From Adineta vaga (lineage: Eukaryota > Rotifera): a stretch of 64,000 bases of DNA. The first letter of the stretch is position 1; the number at the start of each line of letters is the position of its first letter. Shown piece by piece: positions 22,001 through 35,315 of this stretch. The stretch spans positions 10,044,001 through 10,108,000 of the forward strand of contig CP075494.1 in the NCBI GenBank assembly GCA_021613535.1. The letters are read 5' to 3'. The position numbers and the translations under genes are program-made. The notes beneath the pieces are model-generated. The model worked only from the letters and a program-made list of their open reading frames with translations, searched no databases and was not told the DNA's origin.

Positions 22001-22521
22001 CGACATCGACATGAACTCATTCAGTTACTTAAATACTAATCCTCTCCGTCCTTTAGGCATACTCGAAGCAATTCATCAAAGTATTCATTATATACAAAAT
22101 ATAGGGCTATCGAATTATCCGTCATGCTTCAGTTATTCTTGAACACATTCATGCTCCATAGGAAAGGGTCATATGTACTAGGATTGAAACAAAGGTTTGA
22201 TGTGTTGTTTTTATTGCTGCCATTATCTTTCTTTTAACTGAGATATGCTCTCATATGTCAAAGTTTATTTCAAATGGCATAGTAGAAGAGAAAAGTGTCG
22301 AATTTTCCTGCATTTACCTCGCTAACAGTGTTTGCGGTATTAGTTTATTTTAGCAGATATTAATTTTGTGTCGCTATACTTCAATCACTGTCGTTCGTCA
22401 TTCATGCAAGAATCAAAAGAAAACGTAATATTTTCAATAAACTGGAAAAAATTAATATATGTTCATTCCACCAAAAAATGTGTCAAATAGTCGAATAATT
22501 TTAAAATTACCATCATATTAT
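19029..22521. other. long gene-poor, AT-rich region
   Basis: About 3.5 kb with no recognisable protein, tRNA or rRNA. It contains CT-rich microsatellite (about 19458-19484 and 19974-20000), an (AAT)n/(AAC)n tract (about 19582-19608), a TA run (about 21566-21582), and a 9-bp perfect inverted repeat (20762-20770 with 20797-20805). Short frames at 20993-21178 and 21742-21936 start with ATG-like codons but have no motif, no homologous pattern and no splice context. The region lies between two minus-strand genes, so it likely holds the upstream control region of the Atos gene. Confidence 0.45.
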
Positions 22522-23484
22522 TTATAGATTCTGGACTATGATCCCTACTCGAGCTTGAGATCGAAATGTACATTTTCTAAAAATCTTTCCAAGATCAGGT
22601 ACATTTGTTAGACAAACATACGGTAATAAGAAAATAGTATAATAGGAAAGAAAGAAGAATGCTGGCAAAAAGTGTTCACCCCAATCAGCTGAACTAAATA
22701 AACGAACTGTATAGACAATCGTAAGTGGAAGAGTAAATGTCGTATACAATAAAGATAATGCGATCATTTGTATGGCTAATTTTCTTTGCTTTTTCCATTG
22801 AACAATTCCATGTACACGATGTTTCTGTCGAATAACACGAACTAATAGTGCCATATTAAATAAAGCAATAAGAAGAATAGATGTAACACCAAAAATAAGT
22901 TGTTCGACAATCATGAAAAATGGCAATGTACCATAGCATGCATGTGTACCACATAAATCTGATGTATAATCAAATACACTTTCACAAATTGGTGCAAAAA
23001 TTGCTATACTGTAAAAGATACTCATCAATATTAAGATTGTTAATATAGGAAGATAATGAAAAATCCAACGTTTTCGTTTACTTGTGACCAATTGTGATTG
23101 AAATATAAGAATATGTCGTTCAAATGATGCGAATACGAGTAAAACTGCGATAGTATAATAGAAACCCCAATCAATAAACCACCAGATAAGACAAAGGCTA
23201 GGTGTTGATGGAGAAGTCTTACCTTTATGAAAGAATTCCAGATGAAATGGGATATCGATCGATTGATAAACAAATGCGAGTAAAAGTATAATAATTGGTA
23301 TATGATTGTGAAGAGCATTTCTTAAGTGTCGTTTTGTTAACAAATGATATAAGACAAAGATCGTACAAAGAAGTGCACATATATCTGATATGAGAAATAA
23401 GCAAAATTTAATATTTGATGCTATTTCATGACTTGAATCGGTTAAATACCAGAGAGATGTGGTATTTTCCAATGATGTTGTCAT
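22522..23484 (-). CDS. orphan rhodopsin-like 7TM receptor, intronless
   Basis: A single exon encodes 320 residues with seven hydrophobic segments. Seen: an N-terminal N-glycosylation site (LENTTS), TM1 (FCLFLISDICALLCTIFVLY), TM2 with HIPIIILLLAFVYQ, a Cys before TM3 (SLCLIWWFIDWGFYYTIAVL), the DRY-position motif FERHILIF, Cys residues in extracellular loop 2 (CGTHACYG), TM5 and TM6 (IQMIALSLLYTTFTLPLTIV), and TM7 (FLSYYTIFLLPYVCLTNVPD, in place of NPxxY). The layout fits the large bdelloid family of intronless class-A-like receptors. The DRY motif is changed to E-R-H and NPxxY is absent. Ligand and G protein are unknown. It sits in the plasma membrane by prediction. Confidence 0.8.
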   Translation of the reverse strand: MTTSLENTTSLWYLTDSSHEIASNIKFCLFLISDICALLCTIFVLYHLLTKRHLRNALHNHIPIIILLLAFVYQSIDIPFHLEFFHKGKTSPSTPSLCLIWWFIDWGFYYTIAVLLVFASFERHILIFQSQLVTSKRKRWIFHYLPILTILILMSIFYSIAIFAPICESVFDYTSDLCGTHACYGTLPFFMIVEQLIFGVTSILLIALFNMALLVRVIRQKHRVHGIVQWKKQRKLAIQMIALSLLYTTFTLPLTIVYTVRLFSSADWGEHFLPAFFFLSYYTIFLLPYVCLTNVPDLGKIFRKCTFRSQARVGIIVQNL

Positions 23485-23896
23485 TAAGTTTATTGCATAT
23501 GTTCCAAGAAAGGACTAATAAATTCTGTGTAATAAGATAATCATAGAAAAATTTAGTTATAAAAGTTGATCAGAAGAGAATTATGTGCAATTTAACATCA
23601 CACGATTGTTCTATGAAAAGAAAAGATTATTTTTCTTCTCGGGATAATAAAGTATGTTGTCAACGTTACCAGATTTATCTTATATAATTAAAAATAAAAT
23701 AAACGGATATTAAGTGCAGTAAAAAACAGAGTTTATTTAAAGAGCTCTTTCCTTTTATCTGTCAATGATGGCTCGGTTATCAAACTAATAAAAACGGAGA
23801 AGAATACATCATATCTGGTTTTGATTTTTGAATATTCATCTATTTATTTAACATAAAGATAAAGTACAATGAATCTGTTCATGTGTAAAATGACAT
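23485..23896. other. intergenic, no gene seen
   Basis: Spacer between the receptor start and the LMF1 stop codon, with the LMF1 3' region on the right. Nothing else is recognised. Confidence 0.5.
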
Positions 23897-25802
23897 TCAT
23901 GCTCGCATTGGTACTTTTGGTAAACTCCATCCCATATGTTTTAAAAGCAATTTCAATTGTTGACTTTTCAAATCAAAAATTGGTGAATATGGTTGTGGAT
24001 TAGTTCGTATCCACCAATTTTTCTCTCCACTTTTCATATCAGTAAATTTATAACGATATAATTCAGCTTTAATAAATCGAGGTGGTGCATCTGGAAACGG
24101 ATTTCCTTCACCATTAGAAAGAACAACATTCACTGGTGAATATTGATCTGAGGCCAATAGATGTGCCATTAAATGAATTAACCAAGGATTATATTGTAAA
24201 TTCTGCATAGCAGCAAACCTATCAATAAGAAAAACATATGAAGAATATATTACAAACAATCAAATAGATTCCTACCATAATTGCCATGTTAATCTTCGAT
24301 GATAAGGTGCACTGAAACAAGGTGCTTTATCGATTCTTCCAGGTTTACAACTAAATTCATATTCTAACCAAGCATTATCATAATTACATTGTTCAATAGA
24401 TGTTCGATTGCAACCACTTATAATAACTTCATCACGAATTTTTCCCACACTACCAAATGCTCCATATGTATTAACAAGATTCAATCGATCAAAACTCGAA
24501 TTCATTCGTTGAGAACGTGAAAATAAATTTAATACTGGATCAATACTTAAATAAATAACTATACTAAATACAACTAATTTTATGATCGTTTGTAAATATT
24601 TCATTCGTCGTCGAATACTATTTGTGATTGTTTCATTCGAAATTCGACGTCGTCGAAAGATGTATTTATATAAAATATATGAATCATCTAAACACCATAA
24701 TGCCGGTCCAATAGTTATCCAATTAAGAACACTTAGATTGCCACTGATAATTAAAAGAATTTGAAAGAGAATTTGTAAAGAACCACCAATATGTCGAACG
24801 CAACGCCATGGACCAAAACATAAAAATGGAACAAATAACTCAATGAAATGATTGACAAGTACTTCGAATTTATGAAAGAAAACCGGACTTTGATGAAGAT
24901 AATAGGAAATTGGATTCGGAATTGGCTGCGTTTCATAATGATACTGCATACATGTCACTAGAAAGGAAAAAAACGTAATGTTATACTAGCTATAAAATAA
25001 AAGATAAATGAAAGATGTACAATCTCTCCAACATTGATCTCCACGTATTTTAATTAATCCAGCACCAAGCATAATTCGTGCAATAAGAAATCTCATTAAG
25101 AATATAAACAAAATACTTGGTGGACTATGTCGATTAATTTTTGCTAAACTATAAAATGGAACGAGAAACATTCCGAGAAATGTTGTTTCAAGAATTTGTG
25201 TTTCCCATCCATATCTATCAGACAAAAAACGAAATTTTTCATGATAAAATTCTTTTTTTTTATCTATACCCATAAAATAATTGTCCAATGTTATGTAGAC
25301 TAGTATGAAGACACCAAAGTATAAATAGAATAATTGAATTACATCGTCCGGTAAATAATAAAAATAATCCAAGAAAAGTTCCTAAACTATTTACAAGACG
25401 TAATGAAGAATCTGATGTATCCATTGATGGAAGAAAATAGAAGATCGATGGTGATTGCCAAATACCATAACGTTCTTTCATTCGTTTCATATGAATATGT
25501 GCTGGATGGAGACCTTGATAACCGATGAGAATAGGTGTTTGATGATAAGCTGCAAGAAAACTAAAGGTGTATACAAGACCAAGTAAACGAATAAAGATAA
25601 TTCGAGTATAAAAATATGTATTTGATGAGATTTGATCGAGAAAGATTTTTCGAAGAGAATTCGTCAGAGTCTTTTCTTCTACGGGCATTGTATCAGTTGA
25701 ATTCTTGCGTTTTTCATTGATAATGGATGGCTTCGTTATGGTTGGAATTGAACCTTTCTCATCGATCTTTTCAGCGTGACTTTTTCGATGTGTTAGTTCC
25801 AT
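23897..25802 (-). CDS. LMF1: lipase maturation factor 1-like ER membrane protein
   Basis: Several exons join to about 570 residues, matching human LMF1 rather than the longer LMF2. LMF1 is a multi-pass ER protein needed for folding and assembly of lipoprotein lipase and related dimeric lipases. Seen: a charged N-terminus; LVYTFSFLAAYHQTPILIGY; LWCLHTSLHNIGQLFYG; YGWETQILETTFLGMFLVPF; FLIARIMLGAGLIKIRGDQC (strongly conserved); QYHYETQPIPNPISYYLHQS; SGNLSVLNWITIGPALWCLD; LTWQLWFAAMQ; NPWLIHLMAHLLASD; NPFPDAPPRFIKAELYRYKF; and the terminal GWSLP. The start at 25802 is the first ATG of the exon. The orientation is tandem with the receptor and the chitin-binding giant, with no evident functional link. 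Confidence 0.9.
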
Positions 25803-26265
25803 GACATGAATAAATTAAATAATTGTCTAATGAGAATGAGACATCGTTATAACTTATACTTTTCGGATTTTCTTATCATTTGTTCATTTCCTAACCATTT
25901 ACTTTTTGACAAGAAATATCAGTGAGGACGTTAGTTGTCGCAGACAAAAATCTCTGCACAATTAGCATTTGTATTTTTATAGAAAATAATAGGGATAAGG
26001 TTGATTGAAAGATTTAACGAAACTTTTACTAATTTATGTTTCAATTTAAATATATGATTTGATATTTGAGAAATCATTTTTTATTTCTTCAAGAGAATAA
26101 TCAAACTACTAAGAAGAAGAAGACAACAACGATGTGTAGAACAGAAAAATTGTCATAGAAAGCGAAGTATTTACACAAATGAAAAAGAACGAAGCAGAAA
26201 AGAGAAACATATTCATGTCTTTGGACATCTACTGTATAACAGCATATGTACTGGAAATGATGAAT
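25803..26265. other. intergenic, no gene seen
   Basis: The upstream region of LMF1 and downstream region of the chitin-binding gene, both on the minus strand. AT-rich, with no recognisable element. Confidence 0.5.
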
Positions 26266-29200
26266 TTAAGGAATGACAACTTTCATTGTTGGTGATACGG
26301 TCGAATCCATTTTTTGTTTCATTGTTGTCATCGTATGTATTGGATTTTTTTTACTTCTTAATCGACCTAAACGATGACTTGGATTTTGAGCATTAGCGCC
26401 AGGCCATTCACAACGTTGATATATATCATCAAATACTAAACCTGGTGGGCAACGCATTTCAACTGCACATTGACTGTCACATTTATAACTAAATAAGAAT
26501 ATGATTGATTAATAAATCAATTAAAATAAAAGATTATAAGTAAAAATCAAATACATACAACCATCCTGACCGACCAGGGATGCCTTTCATTTGTTGAAGA
26601 ATATTAAGACCAACTTCAGTACATAATGATGCACCGCGACATTTACCTCCAGTTGATTCTTTAAATGAAAAACAAGCACGGAATTATGTTGATGATTATA
26701 TTTATCTTTATACCTGAAGCACCTTGAACTGGTGGTTGTGATTGTGGAAACGAAACAATGGGAGTTGTACCAACAGGTGAAAATGGTACTGATGGTATCG
26801 ATGGTATTGATGGTGATGGTTGATAGATTACTAGATAGAAAAATGTTTTCATTAATTAAAGGAGAAAAATAAAACTGATATGCTTACCACTTGGAGTATT
26901 ATCTATGATTGTTCCTTGTCCTTGAGAATTAATAATATTATATGGATTACAAGCAACTTCAGATGGTAAGACACATGAACGTCGTTGTTGATCCCACCAT
27001 AAACCAGCCAAACATTGCATTAATATACCTATGAATACCAATGACAATCGAATTCATTTTTCGTTTGCAATTTATTTTATTTTACCTGCTGACATGCCAT
27101 CTGGACCGACATATGAATCACAAGCATAATATTTCGAACAATCCTTTGGATCTGGTGCATAGCCAGTGGCAGAAAATGATGGACTACAACGAATAGTTGA
27201 TTGACTGACATACCATTGATTCGATTGAACACATGGTTGATAACCAGAGACTGATGCACTGAAACTTGATCCAGCTAAGTAAATAGACAAATGTTTGATT
27301 AGAAAAAATATCTTCTATTCGATTTACCAGTCGAAGGTTGCTGTGGTATATTGACTACATTGTTTGTTGGTGCAGGGTAAAATGTTGGATTCATACTTCC
27401 AACAGGATCTGGTGTAATATTATTCATCACAATAGCAACAGTTGGAACTTGAGCAGATGAACATGTAGCTTCGACAACTTCACGTTGACCAACATTACCA
27501 TTTGGTTGACGATCACGCATAAAAATCGATTTATGAGCAGGACAAGCATAAGCACCTTGTAAATTACATGGCCAATCACAGAAAACATTCTATACATCAA
27601 TACATTATGAAATCTTTTAATAAAATTCAAAAATCATTTTCTTACATCAGCTCGACCTTGTTCATTATGATGACTCCACCAAAGTTGATAGCGATTAGGC
27701 ATTGATGCACAAACAAATGATGATAATTCTCCTGTTTCATAACAATAATGAAAAACATCGCAATAATTTGGATTAGAAAAAAATCCTGTTGTTCCTAATG
27801 GACATGCAAATGTTGTTTGAAAATCTGTTCCCAAAGCGATGTAACCATTTTCAAGCATTGTACTTGTCAATGAGAATTGTTTTCGTTTACTAATACTAAC
27901 TATCTTTGGTCGTAATGTTGTTGCAAGCAAACTTGTATTGAATGCTGATGAATGTCTTGCACGTGGACATGCTGTTCGAGATGTACATGAACGTCTTGAA
28001 ATATCAAAAGCACCTGCATGTGCACCAGGAAATGATGGAACACATTCGAAAACTTTTGCTTCGCCATGTCCTTTTGGACACCAAGCAAACATATTGCAAT
28101 ATTGAGCAGTTATATCCGAAACAGGAAAGAAACCTTCTTTACCACATGGAGAAACAGTTGGTGGTTTAAACATAACTGGTAGGATAACAAATTCTTGATT
28201 GTAGAGAAGTGTTGAACAAGAATAGGATGAAAATCTTGTACAACTTTTCGTATTCAAATCAAAAGTTGCAACACCTTCATTAATACCATCGGTACCTGTT
28301 TGACGACATTGAAATGTTCGTCGTGTACGACCCGAACAAGCATGAAATAAATTACAAAACATTGCATCAGTATGAATACCATCAGTGATACATTCATAAC
28401 CACTTGGATTAACACTTCGAACTTCAACTGCTTCATAATAAGCAATAATCGATGATTGAGCAGCTAAACGTGGTCGTGCATATGAATAACGTCGTGCAAA
28501 TGGACAATTATTATTTAATGATAATGGTACACAATCACTTTCTCGTGCATCATATTGAGATTCGATACAAAGAAATGATCCGGAAAGTTTGGAATTAGTA
28601 CATTCATGAAAAACATTACAATATTTCGGATCAGGCATACGAATTTTAATACCATGAATATTTGGTGGACATGAATAATTTGATGGATTTGGAATATCAG
28701 AATACATAATCATTTGTGGTGGTAAATGCATTGAATGTTCAATTTTTCGATTGAGTGCCATTGAACAACTGGGTCTTTGTTCATAATCTTGTCGAAGTAC
28801 TTGATATGAATCTCCTTGAGTATTTTCATTTGAAATCCATATTGGTTTTTTACATTGAACTTTACATGGCCATTCACATCGAACAACATGATCTAAACCA
28901 CCATAATATTGTGGATTCGTACTATTATAAGTCGTATATTGATATTTCCACCAAAGATCATAGTTTGATGAAGATTGACTGCCAGCTTTGGGACAACGTT
29001 CATTAAAACGATTTCCTGCAACACAACGATAGAAAATATTACACCATTCAGATTCATAATATCCATCAGCACGGTTGACACATGAAAATGAAGATTTAAT
29101 TTCCATTGTTTCATTTACTTTGTGTGTTTCATTTGAACTTTCTAACATTGTATATGACCGAAAAAGAACATTATTAGATGGACGTGCGGTTGTTACTTGT

Positions 29201-32200
29201 GCTGGTCGATAAAAATCATTTGTTGAACATTCATTTGATGCAATGCAATTACCAGTTGCTGATTGAAATACTCCACCGTATGTATTCGTTAAACGATCAA
29301 CACACGCATATAGAATTAATTCGCCTTCTTTACAACCATAAAATAAATTACAATATCGTTCATGTGGAATAATATAATTATCTGTTCCACGACATGGTGG
29401 AATTGGTTTGACACGTTCTTGAATTGGGATTGAACCAAAATTATTCTGTTGTTGTTGTTGTTGTTGTTGCTGTTGCTGTTGAGGCATTTTAAACGGTTGA
29501 AACATTTCACTAGTTCCTGTTGTAAATAATCGACCATAACTAAAAACAGTTTTTGTTCGTGGACATAATGTAGCTAATGGTGCAGCACATTGTCCATTGG
29601 GTTGATAGAAATAAGATGTTGGTTGATTGTTTCCACCTTCCGACATACAAGCATGTAAATGATAATCACCTTGTTGACAGACATGATATAAATTGCAATA
29701 TTGTTCATGTTCAATAACATACGATTGATCATATTTACATGGTAGAACAGATAAATCCGGTAGACGTGTATGATCAATAGATATTGAACGGTATAGTTGT
29801 GTTTGACTTAAATTTATTATACCATTTTGACAATTGGAATTTCGTCGTGAATCACAACGTTCAGCAAATGGATCATAGATACCTTCTTCTTGAGTTTGAC
29901 GATTAAAACACCGAAATGTTGTTGGTGTTGTTTGTGTACCATCACATAAATAGTAAATATTACAATAGTGTCGTGATGTATGTAATTGAAAACCTAAATT
30001 TGTTGAACATTGTAATGAGTCAGGATTACGATCAATTGGAATCGAATCATATGGATAGATTCCACCTAAACATGGTACTTGATCTTTTAGCATACATATA
30101 CCTTGACTACGATCAAAAAAACTATCAACACATTCGAATGTTTGTGTTGGTGGTAAGCCAATTGTTGTACATTCATAATAAACATTACAAAAACGTCGAG
30201 TAGGAAATTTACCCGTTTGTAAACAAATATAATTTGGATCAGGATTTTCAATTAATCTTGACGTTAAACTACGAGGTGATTCGAATGCTTGAGAATTTGA
30301 TGAATAAACAATGGCTTGATTATTTAAAATACCCGTATTAACATTTTGATAACCAGTACATTCATTACTGAATAATAGAGCATTTTCTGTTCGAATTTGT
30401 TCTGAAGTCGATGATGTACCATATACAGAACCAGTGCATTGAATTCGACCTTGAAGATAATGATGATCATATTAAAAATTTGATACATATGAAAGAAAAA
30501 GAAATTTACATGGCCAGTCACATTGTTGAGTTTGTTGATTCCACCAAAGATCATAGGGTGTATTTGTAGCACGTGGACAACGAAAATCTCGACGAGTACC
30601 ACTGACACAACGATGAAACACATTACAATAGCGACTACCGAGGAAAGTACCATCAACTTGACTAATACAACTTGCATCCGAATCAATAGTAAAGGCTCCT
30701 AGAAAAAAATTTCAAATTTTATTACTACAGTCTGATAATTACATCTCGTTCTGACAGAATATGTGTACTATATTGACACCCAATTGATCGATGCAATTCA
30801 AAATATTTAATCTATAGAAACTTACCATCAGCATTTGCTGTTGTTCCATCTGATCCTGGATTTGAACTACCTGATGATGAAGTACTTGTACAAAGTGATT
30901 GTGTAAAAACTGTTTCAGCTTCTTGTTGACTTTCACTAACTGTGGCACCTGAATCAACAACAATTCCACCTGCACTTGAACATCGTCGACCTGTTTCACA
31001 TGGCCAAGTACATGCCGCTGTCTCTTGTGCAACACCTTGAGGTGAACCATGTTGTACCCACCATAATCGTGCACCGCTCGGCATTTTTGCACATAGGAAA
31101 GCACTGGCTATACCTGTATGACAACGATAAAATACATTGCACCAACGACTAGCATAGAAACCATCCTGTTTTCCTATGAATACATAAAAGAAAAACAAAG
31201 TCGATAATGTAAAATGAGGATGAAATGTCATCTAATTTACCAGCACAATTGAATTGTTCACGAGATTGAATAAATATTTTCCATGGTTCTGTCGGTGTTT
31301 CTAAAAATAAACATACCAAGATATTCCTTTGTCATATGATCTTTGTTATCTTACCAGTACTCAACTGCGTTCCGGGTACTGATGGAATTGATTCAATTGA
31401 TGTGTAATATTGATTTGCTGAACAACCATTAGGATTTCTACTAGCAAACTCACATCTAAACAAAGATCAATCGTTAATACACAAGAAAAACAAGTCTTTA
31501 ATCTTTTGCTCTTTTACTTTTGTGTTGCATCATCAAAATAAAATCGTTCTCCAATTTGATTACAACCATACGAACGTTTTTGTTCGCCAGCAATACAAGC
31601 ATGGAAAACATCACAATATCGTGTATCTCTCCAATGTCCATCGATACGTCCTTTACAGTCAAATGGAACATCAACTACAACCTTTTGATTTTGCATTGGC
31701 GGTGGTAAAAGAATAAAATTCGAATGTTTTGTTTGTAAAGTTCTGCCGAATGATACTTTCGTTTCCGATGTATTCTTGTTGTTATTTGAAGTTGCAATAA
31801 AACGTTTTGCTGAACGTTTACCTTGCGCTGTTAAAACTAAACGATCACTACAATTAACTGATTCTTCTGAACGACAATGTGATGAATCAAATACTGTTCC
31901 TTCACGGCATATATAAACTGAAGCATAACCTGATTGACAATTGTAGAAGACATTACAATAGTTTTTATCGTCAATTAAGATATTTGAAATATCGAATGGA
32001 CATTCAGGACGAAGTTCAGCATCATAAACCATCATTGAGGATGAATTCATTCGAGTACCATTGATAAAATCAGATAAACGACGGTAAAGACCTTTACCAT
32101 CACAAGCAACATTAATAGGATAATCACAAATTTTCGATTCCGGATTAAAAAGTAATTGATTTTCACATAAATATTGTTCGTCTTCACCAGTCATTGTACA

Positions 32201-33075
32201 TTTATGATATGTATTACAATACATACTATCAGGATACAAACCTGGATGTAAACATTCATCAGACATAAGTGTATTTTTTGGTAAACGATAATTCGATGCA
32301 TTATTTTCATTTATCATCATCTTTGCTGATCCTTCCACTGAACGATAAAAAGCTTTATTTTTACAATCATCTAGTTCGGGTTGAGCACAAAACATTTTAT
32401 CTGATGAACCCTTTTTGAATACCGTTGGATATGGACACATAAATGGTTGATCAACTATTTTATCATTTCGTGTAATACAAACATGAAATATGTTACAAAT
32501 ATTTGGATCACTAAATTGTTCAATTCGATACGTTTAATGAGTAGTTAGAAGAAAAAAACAGAAACGAATTCCTACCTGAATTTGCCTGGTTGACCTTGTT
32601 CGCATTCAAAGTCTTTATTTGGTGTTGATGAAAGATGAAAGTCAGATACGTTGATAGCAACTTCATTATTGAGAGTACTGCTATGTGTTTGTATCCATTG
32701 AATATAGGTTGTTTCACAACTTTCTTCTTCGATATCTATTTGAAAAGAAAGATATGCTAAAGACATGACAAAACAAAAGAAGAAGAATGCAATAGACAAA
32801 CCTAGACATTTCTGTTTTGTTTTCGAATAGACTTTTGCAATTGGACATACATGTGAATCAACAACATGACATTCCGCGTGAGTACAATTGCATTTATGAT
32901 AAACGTTACAAAATTTCTCATCAAAATGATGAGTCACTGTTGGATAGTTTGTTGCGCCATGTTCTGGACAACGTTTATATGAAATTACTTGATCAGGAAA
33001 ATAGATTGTTATTGCCAAGAAGACATTCAACAAACCTATCAGATAATCGAAAGTGAAATAGAGATATGTGTTCAT
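26266..33075 (-). CDS. giant secreted protein with about 18 chitin-binding (CBM14/peritrophin-A) modules
   Basis: About fifteen exons, the largest spanning 30093-27649, join into roughly 2,000 residues starting MNTYLYFTFDYLIGLLNVFL (a signal-like hydrophobic start) at 33075. I count about 18 repeats of the six-cysteine peritrophin-A pattern with the hallmark Y/W-C-N-x-F/Y-x-x-C, for example KFCNVYHKC, MYCNTYHKC, NYCNVFYNC, RYCDVFHAC, RWCNVFYRC, RYCNLFYGC and EWCNIFYRC. Such domains bind chitin in cuticle, peritrophic or egg matrices. Five modules have a distinctive second half with L-W-W followed 10-30 residues later by C-x-W-P-C or a variant. A glutamine run (about 29450-29485) and Ser/Pro-rich linkers separate modules. 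It ends in a basic Ser/Thr tail near RLGRLRSKKNP. There is no catalytic domain or membrane anchor. Linking it to the rotifer eggshell, gut lining or trophi is inference. Confidence 0.88.
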
Positions 33076-35315
33076 AGTTACTTACTAATAATCAATCTTT
33101 GCCTCATTGTATAGAGATCTGTATATCTATGTATGTATGGGATGGGTGTCTTTTAAGAAAGAAAATATGTGAGTGATGATGAACTCAGCTGTCGCTCACT
33201 TTATAGATTGACAAATTGTTGTTTGTCACATCTCTTTTTTCTCTCTATTTCTCTTTCTCTCTCGCTCTCGCTCTCTCTCTCTGTTTCTCCTCCCACCTAC
33301 ATCTTAGTCAACTGAATTCCATTGGTAAAGTCATCAATTTTAATTCACTACCAAATACTCCCAACCAGTTAGCTCTTTCTTTCTCTCTTCTGTCTCTGTC
33401 TCTCTCTCTGTCTCTCGTTCTAAAAATAGAGAAGAGACAGGATTAAAAAGAGCTAAGAAGAATATTGTGTTCTCGATCATATTGCTCTTTGCTCCGTGAT
33501 TTCTTAGGGAGATTGTTACCGACCTTCCGTGTACTTGCAATAATATTGCGTACGTGACGCGTCATCGAGCAATTACACACGAACAGAAAGCTCAAGTTTT
33601 TTTTGCACCCGATCATCTCCAATTACATCACGTTCATCATCACTAGTAGAACGGCGCCGTTTTAATCCGACATTTTCTGTCCGTCGCTTTTTGTTCTTCT
33701 TTGTTTTGATCGATCAAATGTGCTCATAACATACATATACATTTCGTGTTCGATGCTCTGAACACAGTCGATGAATTTCGTGATGTAAATATTGACGAAC
33801 ACAATCTTTTGTAGTACACGTATTCATTCGACCTATCTAATAATCATTTTTCGATGTCAATAACTTGTATGTTCTCAAGTATGAAAAGTTCAGATGTGAA
33901 GGGAAAAGATCCATAAATAAATATAACTTTAGAGAAGTTACTCAAAAGATTGAAATTTAACAAAAGGTTAAAAACCTTGTTCAGCGATATTATCTTTCAA
34001 TAAACTTTATAAAATTATGTTAGACAAGATCATTCGAAGAAACACGAGAAAATGACAGAAGTTCAGATCTTAATTTCGTTCTTGTCGAGGTTAATATTAT
34101 CAATTGTACATATAGATCACTTTTCTTTGTCAATGACATTCTTCTTTAATAACGGATGTCTTTTATTTTCTGATCAATAGAAAGATAAATAACATATTTA
34201 CCTTTTTGTCTACCGACTTTACTCCTTCTTAAATCTTTTCGATATCGGTTACTTAAAAAAAAAGTTTGATCCTTTCGCCTCCTTATTCTTTTGTTCAATA
34301 TTGTTTTCATCCTCATCATGTATACACTTCATTTCAATCTACATAATCATCATTATTATGTTCAAGCTTATGGTTCGATGATTGAAGTCTCAATCTGATG
34401 CAACTGTTTTGATTAAACGACGATATTTGTATAAGATCAATTTCTTACACATGTCATTAGAAAAGATATATATATATATATATAATCAACTGATTAATCT
34501 CTTATGCATATCAAAGAAAGTCAATGAGGAGATGTGTAAGCTTGCTTATCTATTCTTCTTTTACACAACAAGAAGAATAATACTTTGGATTGAAAATAAA
34601 AGCAACTACTATCTTTTGACCTTTTAGTAGATTTGAATTGAAAATTTGATGGTTGATATGTTTATTATTCGTTCACAAAATGAAAATTAAACTAGAATAA
34701 ACATGACTTTTATCTACATAGTTGAATAATAAGAAACAACAAGTGGATGAAATCTAATCTGACTATTATTTTTTCTCTTCTAGGACTATAGTTGAATCGT
34801 TATTAACACTAAAATGTTGAAATAAAATACCACGCTTATTCATTTTCTTTTGCTTTCTATGTTAAATTAATTGAGATTAGTTTTTTTTTGTTAATCATGA
34901 ATCTCATATCAATTTTCATCTTATGTAATGATTTCATATCTAGTTGATTCTTAATCAAAACGAGATCAATGTAAATACAAAGACACACATCTATTTTCAT
35001 AAATAAGTACTAACATGTTCATTATTTGAATATTTACTTAATAAACAGTAGAATGTGCAGAAAGGAAGAAGGTATGATTTATACTATTTGACTCACATAT
35101 TCTTAATTAGTACTTATAAGGAAATGATCCTTCTCGTCTATATTTACTCATTCAAAAGCTGATTAGAATTTCACTGTCTGTTGCATACATGATCTATAAT
35201 CATGTGGAACATGTTGATTGATATTAATAGCAAATAAGTCGAAATTATTTCGATTGTATGTTCGATTAATTTTATTTTTTGATCATCCAAAAAGAGAAAA
35301 GAAGAATACAATATT
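33076..35315. other. intergenic with CT-rich microsatellites, no gene seen
   Basis: About 2.2 kb. A CT-rich tract runs at about 33233-33290 and again 33378-33421; the frames it opens on either strand are low-complexity artefacts. A TA run lies at about 34467-34483. The left part should hold the promoter of the chitin-binding giant. No coding or RNA gene is recognised. Confidence 0.5.
33233..33421. repeat. CT/TCTG-rich simple repeats
   Basis: Two blocks of imperfect CTCT repeat with interspersed TCTG and CTCG units, separated by about 85 bp of ordinary sequence. They lie about 160-350 bp upstream of the chitin-binding gene start. Confidence 0.75.

Noticed and set aside
28755-29372. Several frames antisense to or out of phase with the chitin-binding gene
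   Set aside because: Shadows of the cysteine-rich coding exon; the minus-strand frame with the peritrophin pattern explains the sequence.
33216-33446. Leu/Ser-rich plus-strand frame
   Set aside because: Entirely made by CT microsatellite.
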